Assembly (NCBI GenBank): GCA_022925895.1
Contig: JAKSYS010000479.1
Location: 1 to 49,455 of the forward strand
Direction of reading: 5' to 3'
Source of the DNA: Fragilaria crotonensis
Taxonomy: Eukaryota; Bacillariophyta; Fragilariophyceae; Fragilariales; Fragilariaceae
Length of the DNA stretch: 49,455 bases
Every line of letters begins with the position of its first letter. Position 1 is the first letter of the stretch. A program made the position numbers and the translations under genes. Positions 1 to 10,819 of the stretch are shown here, in pieces. The notes below the pieces were generated by a model that saw nothing but the letters and a program-made list of their open reading frames with translations, was not told the origin of the DNA and did not search any database.

Positions 1-1
1 G

Positions 2-140
2 TGATTTATTGTATGCGTTGTACGGTACACGGTACAGTATGAGGTACAATATTCGATCTCACATCTTGACCTTTCCCATGATCTATACCCGCTACTAGCA
101 TATCGTTGCACCGTCTCCCTTAGTACGTCTACTTTACTCA
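2..140 (+). repeat. 5' LTR of the copia element
   Basis: This 139-bp repeat begins TG and ends CA. It matches 6054-6196 without a single substitution; the only differences are a 3-base indel near position 30 and one T in the T-run near the end. It is rich in GTAC words, like the intergenic DNA elsewhere in the window. Confidence 0.9.
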
Positions 141-2046
141 GTTTATCAGACCCAACGCTCTGGATGATGACGAACGATGTTATCTGTCAAGTCTGATGGC
201 AATGTACATGCTCTGAAGTGAATAGGCTGCTTCCTTCGCTCGCGTCGAGTGACTTGTCAGCTGTGCCCAGGCATGCGTTGAACTGCCATAAAATTACCCG
301 TTGAAACCAGTGAACCATAACATGCGAGATGGTGCATGTGGCCTGAATGGAATGAGGTGATTTTCGATCCCCATTCACCTTGTCGAACCGATCTCGACAA
401 CCGATTGATGGATCGATCACATCCATCCTTCGATCCGTACCATCGCGGATGAAAGATTCATACATCGCCCGTTAGGCGAGAGTATATATTATACAGTACG
501 AATGATTATACTCGCACTGGCGTAATACGTGATCTCCGTTGAACGCATCCAACAGGGATTGACCCCGGAACTTCAGGGAGAGTTCTTGATCGCCTATCGT
601 GTTTTCCGTTGTTGAGGTCAACGCTTCCGAAATGGATAGTCCTGGAATACGCACGGTTTTTGGCCGTATCGGGTTCTCGGAACAGGCTGCACAAGCCCTC
701 GTCAAGGACCAAGGCATCAACTCCCTAGAGGAGATCAGACGACTTCTTTCTGATGACAATTAGATCGAAAGCCTTTGTAAGGTGATTGTCGCTCCTGAGG
801 AATGATTCCTCCACCCGCCGGGGCCGCCGCTGGAGCCGCGCATGCCCAGAACCCCGGCTTTCAGGTTAAAAGATTGAGGGCCGAGTTAAATCTCAAGCTC
901 TTACTGTTCTACCTTCACCATCAGGTGCACTTGAGTTGTACAGTGGTCATCGCGAACGTTACGCTCGCTTGACAACATTCGCAGCATTCGCAAACATCGT
1001 GAACGAGTTCGTGAGTTTGCATCCACTGAAAGCATCCTGATGACCTGCCCATCATCGACTCAAAGGACTGGCTGATAACGCTAGAAGCCATCGACGAGTA
1101 CCCACGCTCGGTGCTTGGGAACGTAAGACGATCCCGCAAGCATATGTCATTCGTTAGAATAAGTCGATTTCTTGCGCCCGATGAGGACATGATCTTCCAA
1201 ACGGTACAGGACAAAACGATCGCAAGGGTCCCACCTCTCGGCCAACGCTGCAAGAGTTCGAGTCCCAGATCCTGCCTACTACCTCGTCAATCGCGAGAAG
1301 ATTTGAAACATAATCTTGCGTATCACTCGCATAAACCCCGCCTGGACGAATGTTAAACCAGCGCTGAAACCGGAAATGGCAGGATGGCCTATCAAGGCAT
1401 CTACGGCCACTTCTTGAGCCGACAGCACGTCAACATCATGACCACGATGGCCGAAGACAAGCTGATAATACAGTCTCCACGGCGAGCAGCGTCGTTGGGA
1501 ACGTTAACATGCTCAAGCAGCCGCACTCAGTGTTGAAGGCTCCGACATGTAGGTTTTGATCTACGTTCGAAGGTTCGTTACCTTCTTGATGGCATCAAAA
1601 CGACAAGTTTGACGCCGTCAAAACTCGCATTATGTACTAGGAAACGCTGCGCTCCGACTTTGAAGCATGCGTAAGTCTGTACCAGGACTACATTTGCCAG
1701 ACTTTGCTTGACAAAAGGATCTTGCTTCCAAGCGCCTTAAGCGTGGCCACACGCCCGGTGCGAAATATAGTGAGATAACAAAGGGCAACGGAGATGCGAC
1801 AAGAATCCCAACCCTAAGGAGGTTATTAAGAACCTACATGCTGTCAACGGTCAGATGCCCCAATCGGAGGAGCAAATGCAGCAGACCTCTGTTGCAGATG
1901 ATGACAGCACTCTCTTTTCAAAGGACTCCGGCACGTCGGCCGATGAGCCCGCAACGAGTGCAAAAATGGCGCCAGCAATCGCATGAACGCGGCGCTCCCG
2001 CGCCAGAAGAGTCTGATGAAGAGCCCAGAAATGACGCTGCGCACGC

Positions 2047-2558
2047 TTGGCCGCCATTCGACCATTGGGATTGCTCGACAAGTCGGTTGTCCATGAATCT
2101 GCATCCGATCACGACTCCCAAGCCGACCACTGTGCCGTAGTAGGCAGTAATTGTTTAGTAGTCCGTGACTACGATCGTCAGAAAAACGTGTCGGGTTACA
2201 ACCCATCAGGTCCTGTCGCCACGGATCTTGAACTGTTTCGGCGGCGCTCGCGTTCAATGATTTCGTAAGCGATGAAACAGTATTTTGTCTCATGGTCCAT
2301 CAGGCGATCCATATCCCTGATATCGCACCGAATGATGTTATGATTTTAAACGACATTCCTCGTTTCTTAACCGAAACTGTCAACGACCTGACACGCTTGT
2401 TGGTGATTCCCCCCGCTGACGACACCTCCGCCCCGTACGTGCCTCCGCTCTTGGTCCGTGGTGTCACCTTGACCTTTCGGACTCGGCAGTCGCCCATCGA
2501 CGCATATGAGACGCTCCCTCAAGGTGTCACGCTCACAGGCAAGGAGGATCTCCCGTGA
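2047..2558 (+). pseudogene. Copia protease and pre-integrase remnant
   Basis: In the frame starting at 2047 a protease-like block runs through DSQAD (2113-2127), followed by CAVVGSNCLVV and further retropepsin-like residues. The catalytic Gly of the DSG triad is Gln here. From 2292, in another frame, a block reading VHQAIHIPDIAPND and NDIPRFLTE matches the linker that precedes integrase in CoDi polyproteins. The two blocks are separated by a frame change, so no polyprotein can be made. The assignment rests on recognition of family motifs, not on a search. Confidence 0.7.
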
Positions 2559-2790
2559 GACCCATATGACAAAGTTTTCAACGACGAGGAAGCTGCGCTC
2601 ACGAAATACCTGTCGGAAACAGGGGACCGAATCGGAGCACCGCCACCGTCTAGGCGACTATGCTTGGTTTCCAACATGTATTCGCTCGCAAACATGTATT
2701 GCCACCGTCCAGGCGACTCTGCTCGGTTTCTAACATATATTCGTTCGTTAACGAATTACAGAATTACAACGAGGACTCGATGCAACGAGT

Positions 2791-3630
2791 ATGTCTCGAT
2801 CAACTACTTCGCCGACGCTCGAGATCCATTCCTTTACCCGCTCGATTGCATTGCTCCGGTCGCCGTTTGCCGGAAAGCAATTCTTTCCTCAACTCTTGGC
2901 ACGGAACTGGGGAATCGACATGCAAACTGCGAAGCGTACTGTAAACGTGACGACTCAACGTGGCATACGCACAGTGCTGCATCCGACACTGTCACGTCGG
3001 CTCCACAGCACTAACGACCGTCAGCTACGGTACCGTCATCTTCCACATCGATTGCTTCACTGGCACTCACTCTGATATTGAATACTGATTCGCGAATGAA
3101 TCATAAATATTCACAAGCATTCGCGACGTCTGATGGCTGGTGTCGTGCCATAAGCGCGCGACAGACGGAGCCACACACGCCGTGGCCGAATGCTGCGGGC
3201 TGTGATCAGAGAATTGCAGAAGGGTGTCGGGAGGCAGATGGTTCTTTCCGGTACGCCCAAGCGCTTTTGGGATGATTGCCTGGAATGAGGCGTATGTTAG
3301 ATCTCTAACCGCGCACAACATTATGAACGTGACGGGCGAGGCCGTTATCAGCGGCGAAACTGCTGTCATACCACCATTTGCTCTGTTCAAGTGCATCAAT
3401 GGTGTTGGGCCAAGTTTGACCCTGCTATCCATATAGGTCCCGCTATGACACGGAAAGCCCTTCAGCGGAATGGCCAAACTGTTTATTGTTCGACTGTTTG
3501 CTCGTTGACGCCAGACGAATTGGCGGACGAGTCGATCAAGAAAAGTGCGAGGACTTCACGGACACAAGGTAAACTCGGTTCTAGGGGACGGATTCAAATA
3601 CAAGGATTTTGCGAACCCAGAATTGGTTGA
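2791..3630 (+). pseudogene. Copia integrase remnant with internal deletion
   Basis: The blocks NWGIDMQTAKRTV and RTVLHPTLSRR (about 2905-3005) lie in one frame, FATSDGWCRA and QTEPHTPWPNAA (about 3119-3199) in a second, and RELQKG plus FWDDCLE in a third. From about 3436 the post-integrase block VGPAMTRKALQ / SLTPDELADES appears. The catalytic-core blocks DGWCRA and QTEPHTPW are only about four residues apart. In copia integrases several dozen residues lie between them and include the second catalytic Asp, so this is a true deletion and not merely a frameshift. Confidence 0.7.
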
Positions 3631-4418
3631 CCTAGAAATTCCAACATCCCAAACTACGTCGACGATGATGACGGCGAGGTGCCTCGAGTCCCTGACGCCC
3701 ATGATGAGCCTGTTGCTGACACGTACAATCAGTATATTGGGGCCGAGGTGACTCTGCCAATCGGCGACAAGATGTTGAGTGCAAAGGTTCGAAGCAGAAA
3801 GCGTGCACTCGATGGAAGTCCTGTTGGAAGAAGGGCGAACCAGAATCAATCTTGGACATTCGTGCTTACAATGTTGAGTTTGCCGACGGCCAAACGGCAG
3901 CGCAGGCAGAACTATCGGCCAAGCAATGTGATCGCGCAGAATATGTATGCGATTTGCGACACAGAGGGCAATCAATTTCTCCTGCAGAAGGATCGTTCAT
4001 CACCGAAACGACGGATCTGCGGTCCAACGCGCAGATATGTTCGTCCAGCGAGGATCGAATCGCCATTATTGCTAAACGACAAAGGGTTGGCAACTCTGTG
4101 CCAAATGGAAAGATGGAAGCACTTCATGGGAACGACTCGCGGACTTGAAGGAGTCTAATCCCGTGGAGTTAGCTGACTATGTGATCGCTCAAGGAATCGA
4201 GCGAACCTGCTTTCGCGTGGTGGGTTCCGTTCACAATTAAGGGGCGCAATCGGATAATTGCGACTTTAAATAACCGATATCACGAGCGGATGCATAAATT
4301 TGGACTCACAGTTCCGAAAACGTTTGAGGATTGCATCCGCATCGACCGCGAAAACGGTAACACGACATAGCAGGATGTCATTCGGAAGAGATGACTAAGG
4401 CGAGTAGCCTTTCAGGTA

Positions 4419-4850
4419 ATGAGCGGCGACTCAGAACCTCCTTCCTTTTTTAGGTTTTCAACGGAAGCTCGCTTTGTGGCCGGCGACCACATCATGACGG
4501 AATCACTACCTATGTATCTGACAATACGCAAGTTTTCTTTCGGAGGACTTTTGGCTGCTCTGAACGACTCAGAGTCAGGTGAAGACCGCCGACATTGCAA
4601 GTGCAGTGATTGTTCGGGCACTATACGGTCTGAATTCTGCCGGTGCTTCTCTTTCAGAAATCATTTGGCCGACTGTGTGCAGCACGACTCGGGCTGGGGA
4701 TCATGCAGTGCAGATCCGGCCGCGTGGCTAAAGCCTATATTGCAACCCGAGGAGGGGTACAAACCCGAGGACTTACAAATTGCTTATTGTATGTTGACAA
4801 CATTCCTGTTGTGCACCACGACGGTGTCGGGTCTTAAATACAATTGATCA
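4419..4850 (+). pseudogene. Copia reverse transcriptase remnant
   Basis: The remnant holds EARFVAGDH, then LAALND, then FRNHLADCVQHDSGWG with DPAAWLKP, in the order found in copia reverse transcriptases. A change of frame then gives YVDNIPVVHHDG (about 4790-4830). The polymerase box is normally YVDD; here its second Asp is Asn, which removes a metal-binding residue. The region between about 4160 and 4419 still shows fragments of the linker upstream of RT. It is non-functional as written. Confidence 0.75.
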
Positions 4851-5338
4851 TTTCTTCAAGACCAAACCTGACTCTATTGCGACCCGGAGTTTTGCTTGGG
4901 CGCAAAGTTGCGAAATACCACGCTACCGAACGGAGTACACGCAATTTGGGCGATAGTTCCAGCAAGCACATCCAAGCGGCTGTGCTCAATGTTAAGTTCC
5001 ACGATACAAACTTCCCCACGCGGCATTGAACGAAGTGAGCAGCAGGACCGTTTCCTCCCAACTATGCAACTGAACTCGACAGTAAGTCCGATGTTGGACG
5101 CGACCCTCTCTTCGTTCTATCAGATGCAGATTGGTGTTCTGCGATGGTGCGATGAATTGGGGTGAATTGATATCACAACTGAGGTGTCAAGTTGTCGTCC
5201 TATCTTGCTCAACCTCGTGACGGCCATTTGAACGCTTCCTTTCATACTTTCAACTATCTCGAGAAGAAACACAGCGCAAGGATTGTGTTCGACCCGACGT
5301 CTTCCGTGATTGATATGTCCTCGTTTTAAGGAAAGCGA

Positions 5339-5781
5339 TTGGAAGAATATTACGGGAACGTTAAGGAGGCGATACCTCCAAACGTTCCGGAGCCACAAGG
5401 GAAGAAAGTGAATCTTTGCCTATTCGTGGATTCCGACCATGCCGGATGCGAAGATCAGCGGACACGCAAACTGCTGGCTTCATCTACAGGATCAGTCACC
5501 TATTTCGTGGTTCTCAAATAAACAGTCCACGATCGAGACCAGTGTCTTCGGACCCGAATTCGTGGTGATGAAGCAGGGCATGGATCTTATTGCGGGCTTC
5601 GCTACAAGCTCCGAATGATGAGTGTACAATTACCGGTCCCTCATTCATTTATGGGAACAGCATGTCTGTGATACACAACACGCAACGACCCGAATCGACT
5701 TTGAAAAAGAAGTCCAATTCTGTGTGTTATCATGCAGTTCGCGAGGCGATAGCTACGGGTGAATGTCTATTGGACATGTGA
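5339..5781 (+). pseudogene. Copia RNase H remnant
   Basis: LCLFVDSDHAGCEDQRTRK (about 5414-5470) is the D-x-D-x-A-G block that opens the RNase H domain of Ty1/copia elements. The motif continues out of frame after 5521 through a TSVFGPEFV-type block and then in the frame of 5590-5781 with GPSFIYGNSMSVIHNTQ and HAVREAIATGE, typical of the C-terminal end of pol. At least two frame changes interrupt it. Confidence 0.8.
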
Positions 5782-6053
5782 CATGTGTCAACCCATGACA
5801 AACTCGCGGACATATGTACGAAGATTATCCCAGGTGGGCAGAAGCGTGAACACCCCGTGGGATTGATCCTGTACGACCTTGTTGATCATCGTTGATAACC
5901 CCCTCATTGAGGTTCGAAGGGTTCTTTGGGTTACCTTGATTGTCTTTTGACAACTAAATATCACTTTGATCAGATGTTTCGCTTACATCTCGCTCGCTAG
6001 ATTACGACGAACTAAGCGACTCGCCCGACTTCGTCTGATTAGTTCGAGGGGAC

Positions 6054-6196
6054 TGATTTATTGTATGCGTTGTACGGTACACTACGGTACAGTATGAGGT
6101 ACAATATTCGATCTCACATCTTGACCTTTCCCATGATCTATACCCGCTACTAGCATATCGTTGCACCGTCTCCCTTAGTACGTCTACTTTTACTCA
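6054..6196 (+). repeat. 3' LTR of the copia element
   Basis: This 143-bp repeat is the partner of 2-140, with one extra 3-base unit and one extra T and no substitutions. Its end is 88 bp from the start codon of the acyl-CoA synthetase gene, so it lies where that gene's promoter or 5' UTR should be and could influence its transcription. That influence is inferred from position only. Confidence 0.9.
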
Positions 6197-6283
6197 CCTG
6201 TGAACGGTGAATCTGTGGCACTTTCTATGGATTAGGTCAAAACTGCCGAAGGGGTCATCAGTCTACCGATCGATTTCTCATTC

Positions 6284-8453
6284 ATGTCATCATCACCATC
6301 TTCCGCTTCCAAGCGCAACGACCATGTTGAGGACAATGTCACAAACGAATGGTCTGTCGTCGTCCCAAACACGGAACGACACGATCGCGGAGCCATTCGT
6401 CGATGTTACGATCCTCTCGTTCATCCCGAGTTGGGATCCGACGGCGTCCGCACCTTGTACGAAGGAATACGACGGGGTGCCGAACTCAATCCATTAGGAC
6501 CCTGCCTTGGATTCCGATGCATGTCGACCAACGGATTTCCAACACCATACATTTACTCGAGCTACACCGAGGTCTTGGCACGAGTCAATGCCTTTGCCGC
6601 GGGGTTGGACGAACTCAATCTGGTGTGTGCCAACCACGATGGCATGAAAATTCTTTGTTTGTACATGAGAAACTGCATGGAATGGACATTGGCGGAGCAT
6701 GCGGCCTACACGGTCGGTGCCATTACTGCACCGCTTTATGATACCTTGGGTCCAGATACGGTACACTTCATTTTGAATCAAACATCTTCCAAAACTGTGG
6801 TTTGTACTCGCGCCGAACTTCAAGCTGTTTGTGCCGCAAAGAAGGAGGATTGTCCCTCTTTTGAATACGTTGTTCTTGTGGATGGTGTCGTCCCCGAAGC
6901 AAAGGCAATGGCGGAACAAGTAGGATTGCACGTTTTGAGTTTTGCACACGTTGAGGCTGCAGGAGCGCAACGTATCACAACTCGTGGACATAAGCACACC
7001 CCGCCGTCTCCCAAGGATGTCGCAACCTTATGCTATACCTCTGGTACCACTGGAAATCCGAAGGGCGCATTGCTCAGTCATGAGAACTTTGTCTCCACAA
7101 TGGCCGGTATGAGGATTGTCTTCCAGCCAGAACCCTACGATCGGCACTTATCCTATTTGCCTCTGGCGCACATCTTTGAACGCGTCGTGGCGAACCAGAT
7201 ACTCGCAGCTGGCGCATCGATTGCATTTTATCGAGGCGACCCAAAGTTCTTGATTGAAGATCTTCAAGCCTGTCGGCCAACCACATTGCCTGTGGCACCC
7301 CGAGTCCTCAACAAGATTCATGATAAAATTATTGCCGGCATGACCGCTGCTGGAGGCATGAAACTCAAGTTATTCAAGGCAGCACTGGCCGCCAAAACTC
7401 AAGGCTTGGCGCGCGGTCATTTGACGCACGCCCTCTACGATCGGTTGATTTTTAACAAAATCAAGGCCGCCTTGGGTCTCGATCACATTCGGTTCATGGT
7501 GTCCGGCAGTGCACCTCTCAGCAAACCCGTCATGACATTTTTCCGATGTCTGTTGGGTGTTCCCGTTGTGGAAGGATACGGACAAACAGAAGGGACGGCG
7601 GCTGCAACCATTTCGCATCCCGACGACATTCGAACTGTCGGACACGTGGGAGGGCCTACTGGCGCGACGGAAATTTGTTTGTACAACGTGCCCGAGATGG
7701 GATACATGGGCACCGATACGGATCATCGAGGACAGCCCTGTCAAGGAAGAGGAGAGATTTGTGTGCGAGGACCCAATGTGTTCTTGGGATACTATCAGGA
7801 GGAGGAGAAAACGAGAGAGACAATTGATGAGGAAGGGTGGTTGCACAGCGGTGATATTGGATTGTGGACGCTACAGGGGCAGCTGCAGATTATTGATCGA
7901 AAGAAGAATATCTTCAAACTGTCAATTGGAGGTGAGTCTTGGTTTATCTATTGTGCTAATCTGTTACCTGCACTCTTCGTTGCTAATTCCCGACTGATTT
8001 GAAAACATGATCTACCTAGAATACGTTGCTCCGGAAAAGATTGAAAATATCCTTTCCGCGTCGCTCCTAATCGGCCAATGCTTCGTTTACGGTGATTCTT
8101 TCCAAAATTGCGTTGTCGCAATTGTTGTCCCCGACGAAGAACCCGTCCGTCACTGGGCCATCACCAACGCTCCAGAGTTGGCCGCTCCGGCCATGTCATT
8201 CCGTGAAGTTTGCCAGTCACAGGACCTCAAGGCTGCCATTTTGGCAGACATTCAAAAGCTATCACGAGAACATGGACTGCAGGGATTTGAAGTCGTCAAG
8301 GACATCTATTTGGAAAGTGAGCTCTTTAGCCCTGACAACGATTTGGTGACGCCCACCTTTAAGCTGAAGCGAAACTTATTGCGCGATCGGTACCAGAATG
8401 AAATTGATGCCATGTATAATCAAATGTCCGCAGCTCTGCAGAGTAAGCTTTAG
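6284..8453 (+). CDS. Peroxisomal long-chain acyl-CoA synthetase
   Basis: It activates long-chain fatty acids to acyl-CoA with ATP. Exon 1 is 6284-7931, the intron 7932-8019 (88 nt, GTGAGT...TAG), and exon 2 8020-8453; splicing restores the IGEYVAPEKIEN motif and gives 693 residues, normal for the family. The AMP-binding P-loop YTSGTTGNPKG starts near residue 251; VVEGYGQTEG (about 427-436), GWLHSGDIG (about 518) and IDRKKNIFKLS follow in the expected order. No signal peptide is visible at the N-terminus. The protein ends SKL, the canonical type 1 peroxisomal targeting signal, which suggests a role in feeding beta-oxidation. The start is the first in-frame ATG, 88 bp after the retroelement LTR. 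Confidence 0.95.
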
Positions 8454-9559
8454 TGAGATATTGATGGCGGTAAGTTAAGAATATTGGGACTATTAGGACT
8501 TGATGAAGGTTGCTGTGGCAAGGGGGGGTCGTAACTCGTAGCGGTAACCGCATCCAGAAACTCACGTGTTACCTTCTCTAGCATGATGCCCGCATCTATC
8601 CATCCGCTCTGTTCTTAGGTTATTTGCCGGTCTCCTCCGAGCATGGTTTCTTGTCTCTAAAAATTAGGCTGCAAAAGCATCACTTTAGTTCCAGCGAGTC
8701 ATTACGCACATTTTTCCACTACAACATCAATGCGTCTCCAACGTTGGAAACATTTAATGCCATCTAAATCAGGACCCTGCCAGCGCTGATGATTCCAATG
8801 CCAAAGTAGCTGCCTGCCCATAAACGTTGGAGTTCAGTTTGTTAGCCTGGATGTTGGGTTTCCGAGTTTCGGAATCTGTTGTTCTATCTCTTCTATCATA
8901 CTGGTATATATCTGCTCCGCGTACCGGTATGTAGTATGTATACTCTACAACGGTCGATACGGTACTGGAGTATGAAACTCGGACATACCATGTCTATACT
9001 GTACCCCATGTACTGTGCACTCGAGTACTGCACTGCGCGACATTAGAGAAATGCAGTACAAATACTCGTACTTGTACCATGGTACACAAGAACCTGGTAC
9101 TAGTACTGAATTACAAGTACTCCACCGCATTCGAGAAATGGAGTACTGGTGTACTGGTACTTGTACCGGCGTACTACGAGTATGTGCGATTTGAGCATGT
9201 TGAGGCGATGATAACATTTATGACAGGCGCGTAGGAGCGTATCGCATACTACAGTACGATGATAATCCGAGTAGACTCTACTAGTGGTACCGGTACATGT
9301 GACGGTTGTATTATCATGTACCGTATGATATGATATCTTACTCGATGTGTCACTCCATCTGAGCAGTTTCGGATTCAACCTACCTTCGTCTCCAACACAA
9401 ACCAAAAGGCAAAAGTCCAGCCCACCAGCAGAGTATTGCTTTAAAGTAACAGACACGACGCATTGCAATTAACTTAAGAGATCGAAAGAGCAGTCAACGA
9501 TTCCGGAAGGTCAACAAGCAGCAAAAGATTCTGAAAGACTGAAATTCACGTCAAAAGCG
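8454..9559. other. Intergenic DNA with GTAC-rich tract
   Basis: I see no gene here. From about 8920 to 9310 the sequence is packed with GTAC-core words such as AGTACT, GGTACC and GGTACTAGTAC. ORFs in this stretch have no recognisable features and follow the repetitive words. The downstream gene starts at 9560. Confidence 0.6.
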
Positions 9560-10466
9560 ATGACATTGTTATCCGAGTGCGGATTAACTCTGCTATTCAT
9601 TCTTGCTTGTACTGTTGGAGCTCAAGCCTGCAATGTTGATCAAAATGGGTTAATCGGGTCGGATTCTGGCATTGCTGTTCCAGTGTCTTTCCAGTATGAT
9701 CTCACAGTTGCCAGTGGTACCAACCAAGAAATTGTTGTCTCAGAGATAATTCCGGACCTCGAGACATCCTTTGCAGAAACACTTGCCAGCAGTCTTATAT
9801 CGGCTTGTGCTGGTGCAGGGGTAACCACTCCGAGCTCTGTAAGCATTATGGGTTTCGAGACTGCACCCACGGACACGATCCTCGCGGGGCAAGCTGCGCG
9901 GCAGCATCGCCGGAGTGCTTCAAAGTAAAGAGCGACATGTCGGTTTACGTGAAGGAGAGCGAAACTGGTGTGCTTGAGATTGTGGGGCTCACATTGCTGT
10001 CAAATGTCCTGGGAAGAAGTACACCTCTGAAACTGTGCATCCCGATTTGGTGGCTATCACGGTGAATGCCACTTCGTTTCAAAAGGTGACGCTGCCCCCG
10101 AGCACCCCAGCGCCAATTCCGCCTTTGATATTGAATCTCCCAGTCAAAACTGCCGCACCACTTCCTCCCACAACGCTCACAGACGAATCCTCACCAGTCG
10201 CACCAAACGCTGACAGCATCTCATCGCCTGTGGGAGAGTCTGTTGAACAACCAGTTGAAAGTCCAGAGCCGGCAGGTGGCGGAAATGGTAGCGTGTTTGT
10301 TATATTGGGCATTGTGTTGGCATTCGTTCTTCTGGGCGCCGGAGGTTTCATGTACTACCGACGCCGGTTTAAGAAGAAGCCCAGAAAAGGTGGGAAGAAG
10401 AATGGAGATGACAGTGACGACGATAGTTACATCGACGAGGAGGACGATGACTCTGACTCTGACTAA
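9560..10466 (+). CDS. Secreted type I membrane protein, paralog 1 (two apparent frameshifts)
   Basis: I do not recognise the family. A signal peptide (about residues 1-21, LLFILACTVGAQA) leads into an ectodomain starting CNVDQNGLIGSDSG, then a Pro/Thr-rich linker, one membrane span (VFVILGIVLAFVLLGAGGF), and a basic then strongly acidic tail (KKKPRKGGKKN...DDDSDSD). It aligns with the protein at 14438-15367 (C..ND.G.IG.D.G, IVGIET/IMGFET, ECF.V.S.M..YV). To stay in the homologous frame the reading must shift twice, at the GGGG run 9886-9889 and at GGG 10011-10013; each fits the loss of one G. It is either a recent pseudogene or an intact gene with homopolymer errors. The two genes look like an old tandem duplication. 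Confidence 0.7.
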
Positions 10467-10819
10467 CTTGGGAGGCTGGAACCCTTACTTTCTTTGCATA
10501 GTAAAACAAGAGCTGTGTCGGACTTAATTCTGCTGATCACGACTACAACTTTCTATCGAGGACTAAAACCCAGTCTGCGCAATGTATTCAAATGACTCGC
10601 ACAGGTGTAGTCGCAACGTCCCATCGGAACAATCTTTGCAATAGGAGCTACCGGTAGGTGTTCTTAGCGACGGACGTCACGAGGCGACTCTTTACTGCCA
10701 GAACAAGCAGTATGTGAACTCGATCAGGTGATAACTTGCGGATGTACTTCATGCTTCATCTGCTGTCCCCTCTAGTAGCTAGCTCTACTAGTAGACTCTA
10801 GACTACAGTACAAGTACTA
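10467..10819. other. Intergenic DNA before the pogo-like transposon
   Basis: I see no gene. It holds the palindrome CTACCGGTAG (10648-10657) and a run of CTAG/TAGTAG words (about 10770-10808), then AAGTAC directly before the transposon's TA (10818-10819). Confidence 0.5.

Larger units (their letters stand above)
2..6196 (+). mobile_element. Degenerate Ty1/copia (CoDi-like) LTR retrotransposon
   Basis: Two short LTRs (2-140 and 6054-6196) bound an internal region with remnants in Ty1/copia order: protease, pre-integrase linker, integrase, reverse transcriptase, RNase H. No long frame survives; the remnants jump among all three plus frames and contain many stops. Key residues are also altered: the protease triad reads DSQ instead of DSG, the RT box reads YVDN instead of YVDD, and the integrase core lacks the stretch that should hold its second catalytic Asp. 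The element cannot code for its own mobility. The bases after the 5' LTR (about 142-150, TTTATCAGA) resemble the methionine-tRNA type primer site of copia elements, and a short purine run (6046-6052) precedes the 3' LTR. Only one base of left flank is in the window, so a target duplication cannot be checked. Confidence 0.9.

Noticed and set aside
187..1850. Genes in the first 2 kb (several ORFs on both strands)
   Set aside because: They lie in the gag region of the decayed retroelement and show no protein family; no gag or zinc-knuckle motif could be identified with confidence.
1..6202. Target-site duplication of the copia element
   Set aside because: Only one base of left flank is present, so it cannot be tested.
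9880..10020. Programmed frameshifting in paralog 1
   Set aside because: Two shifts would be needed in one message, and neither site has a slippery heptamer. Loss of one G at each run explains both more simply.
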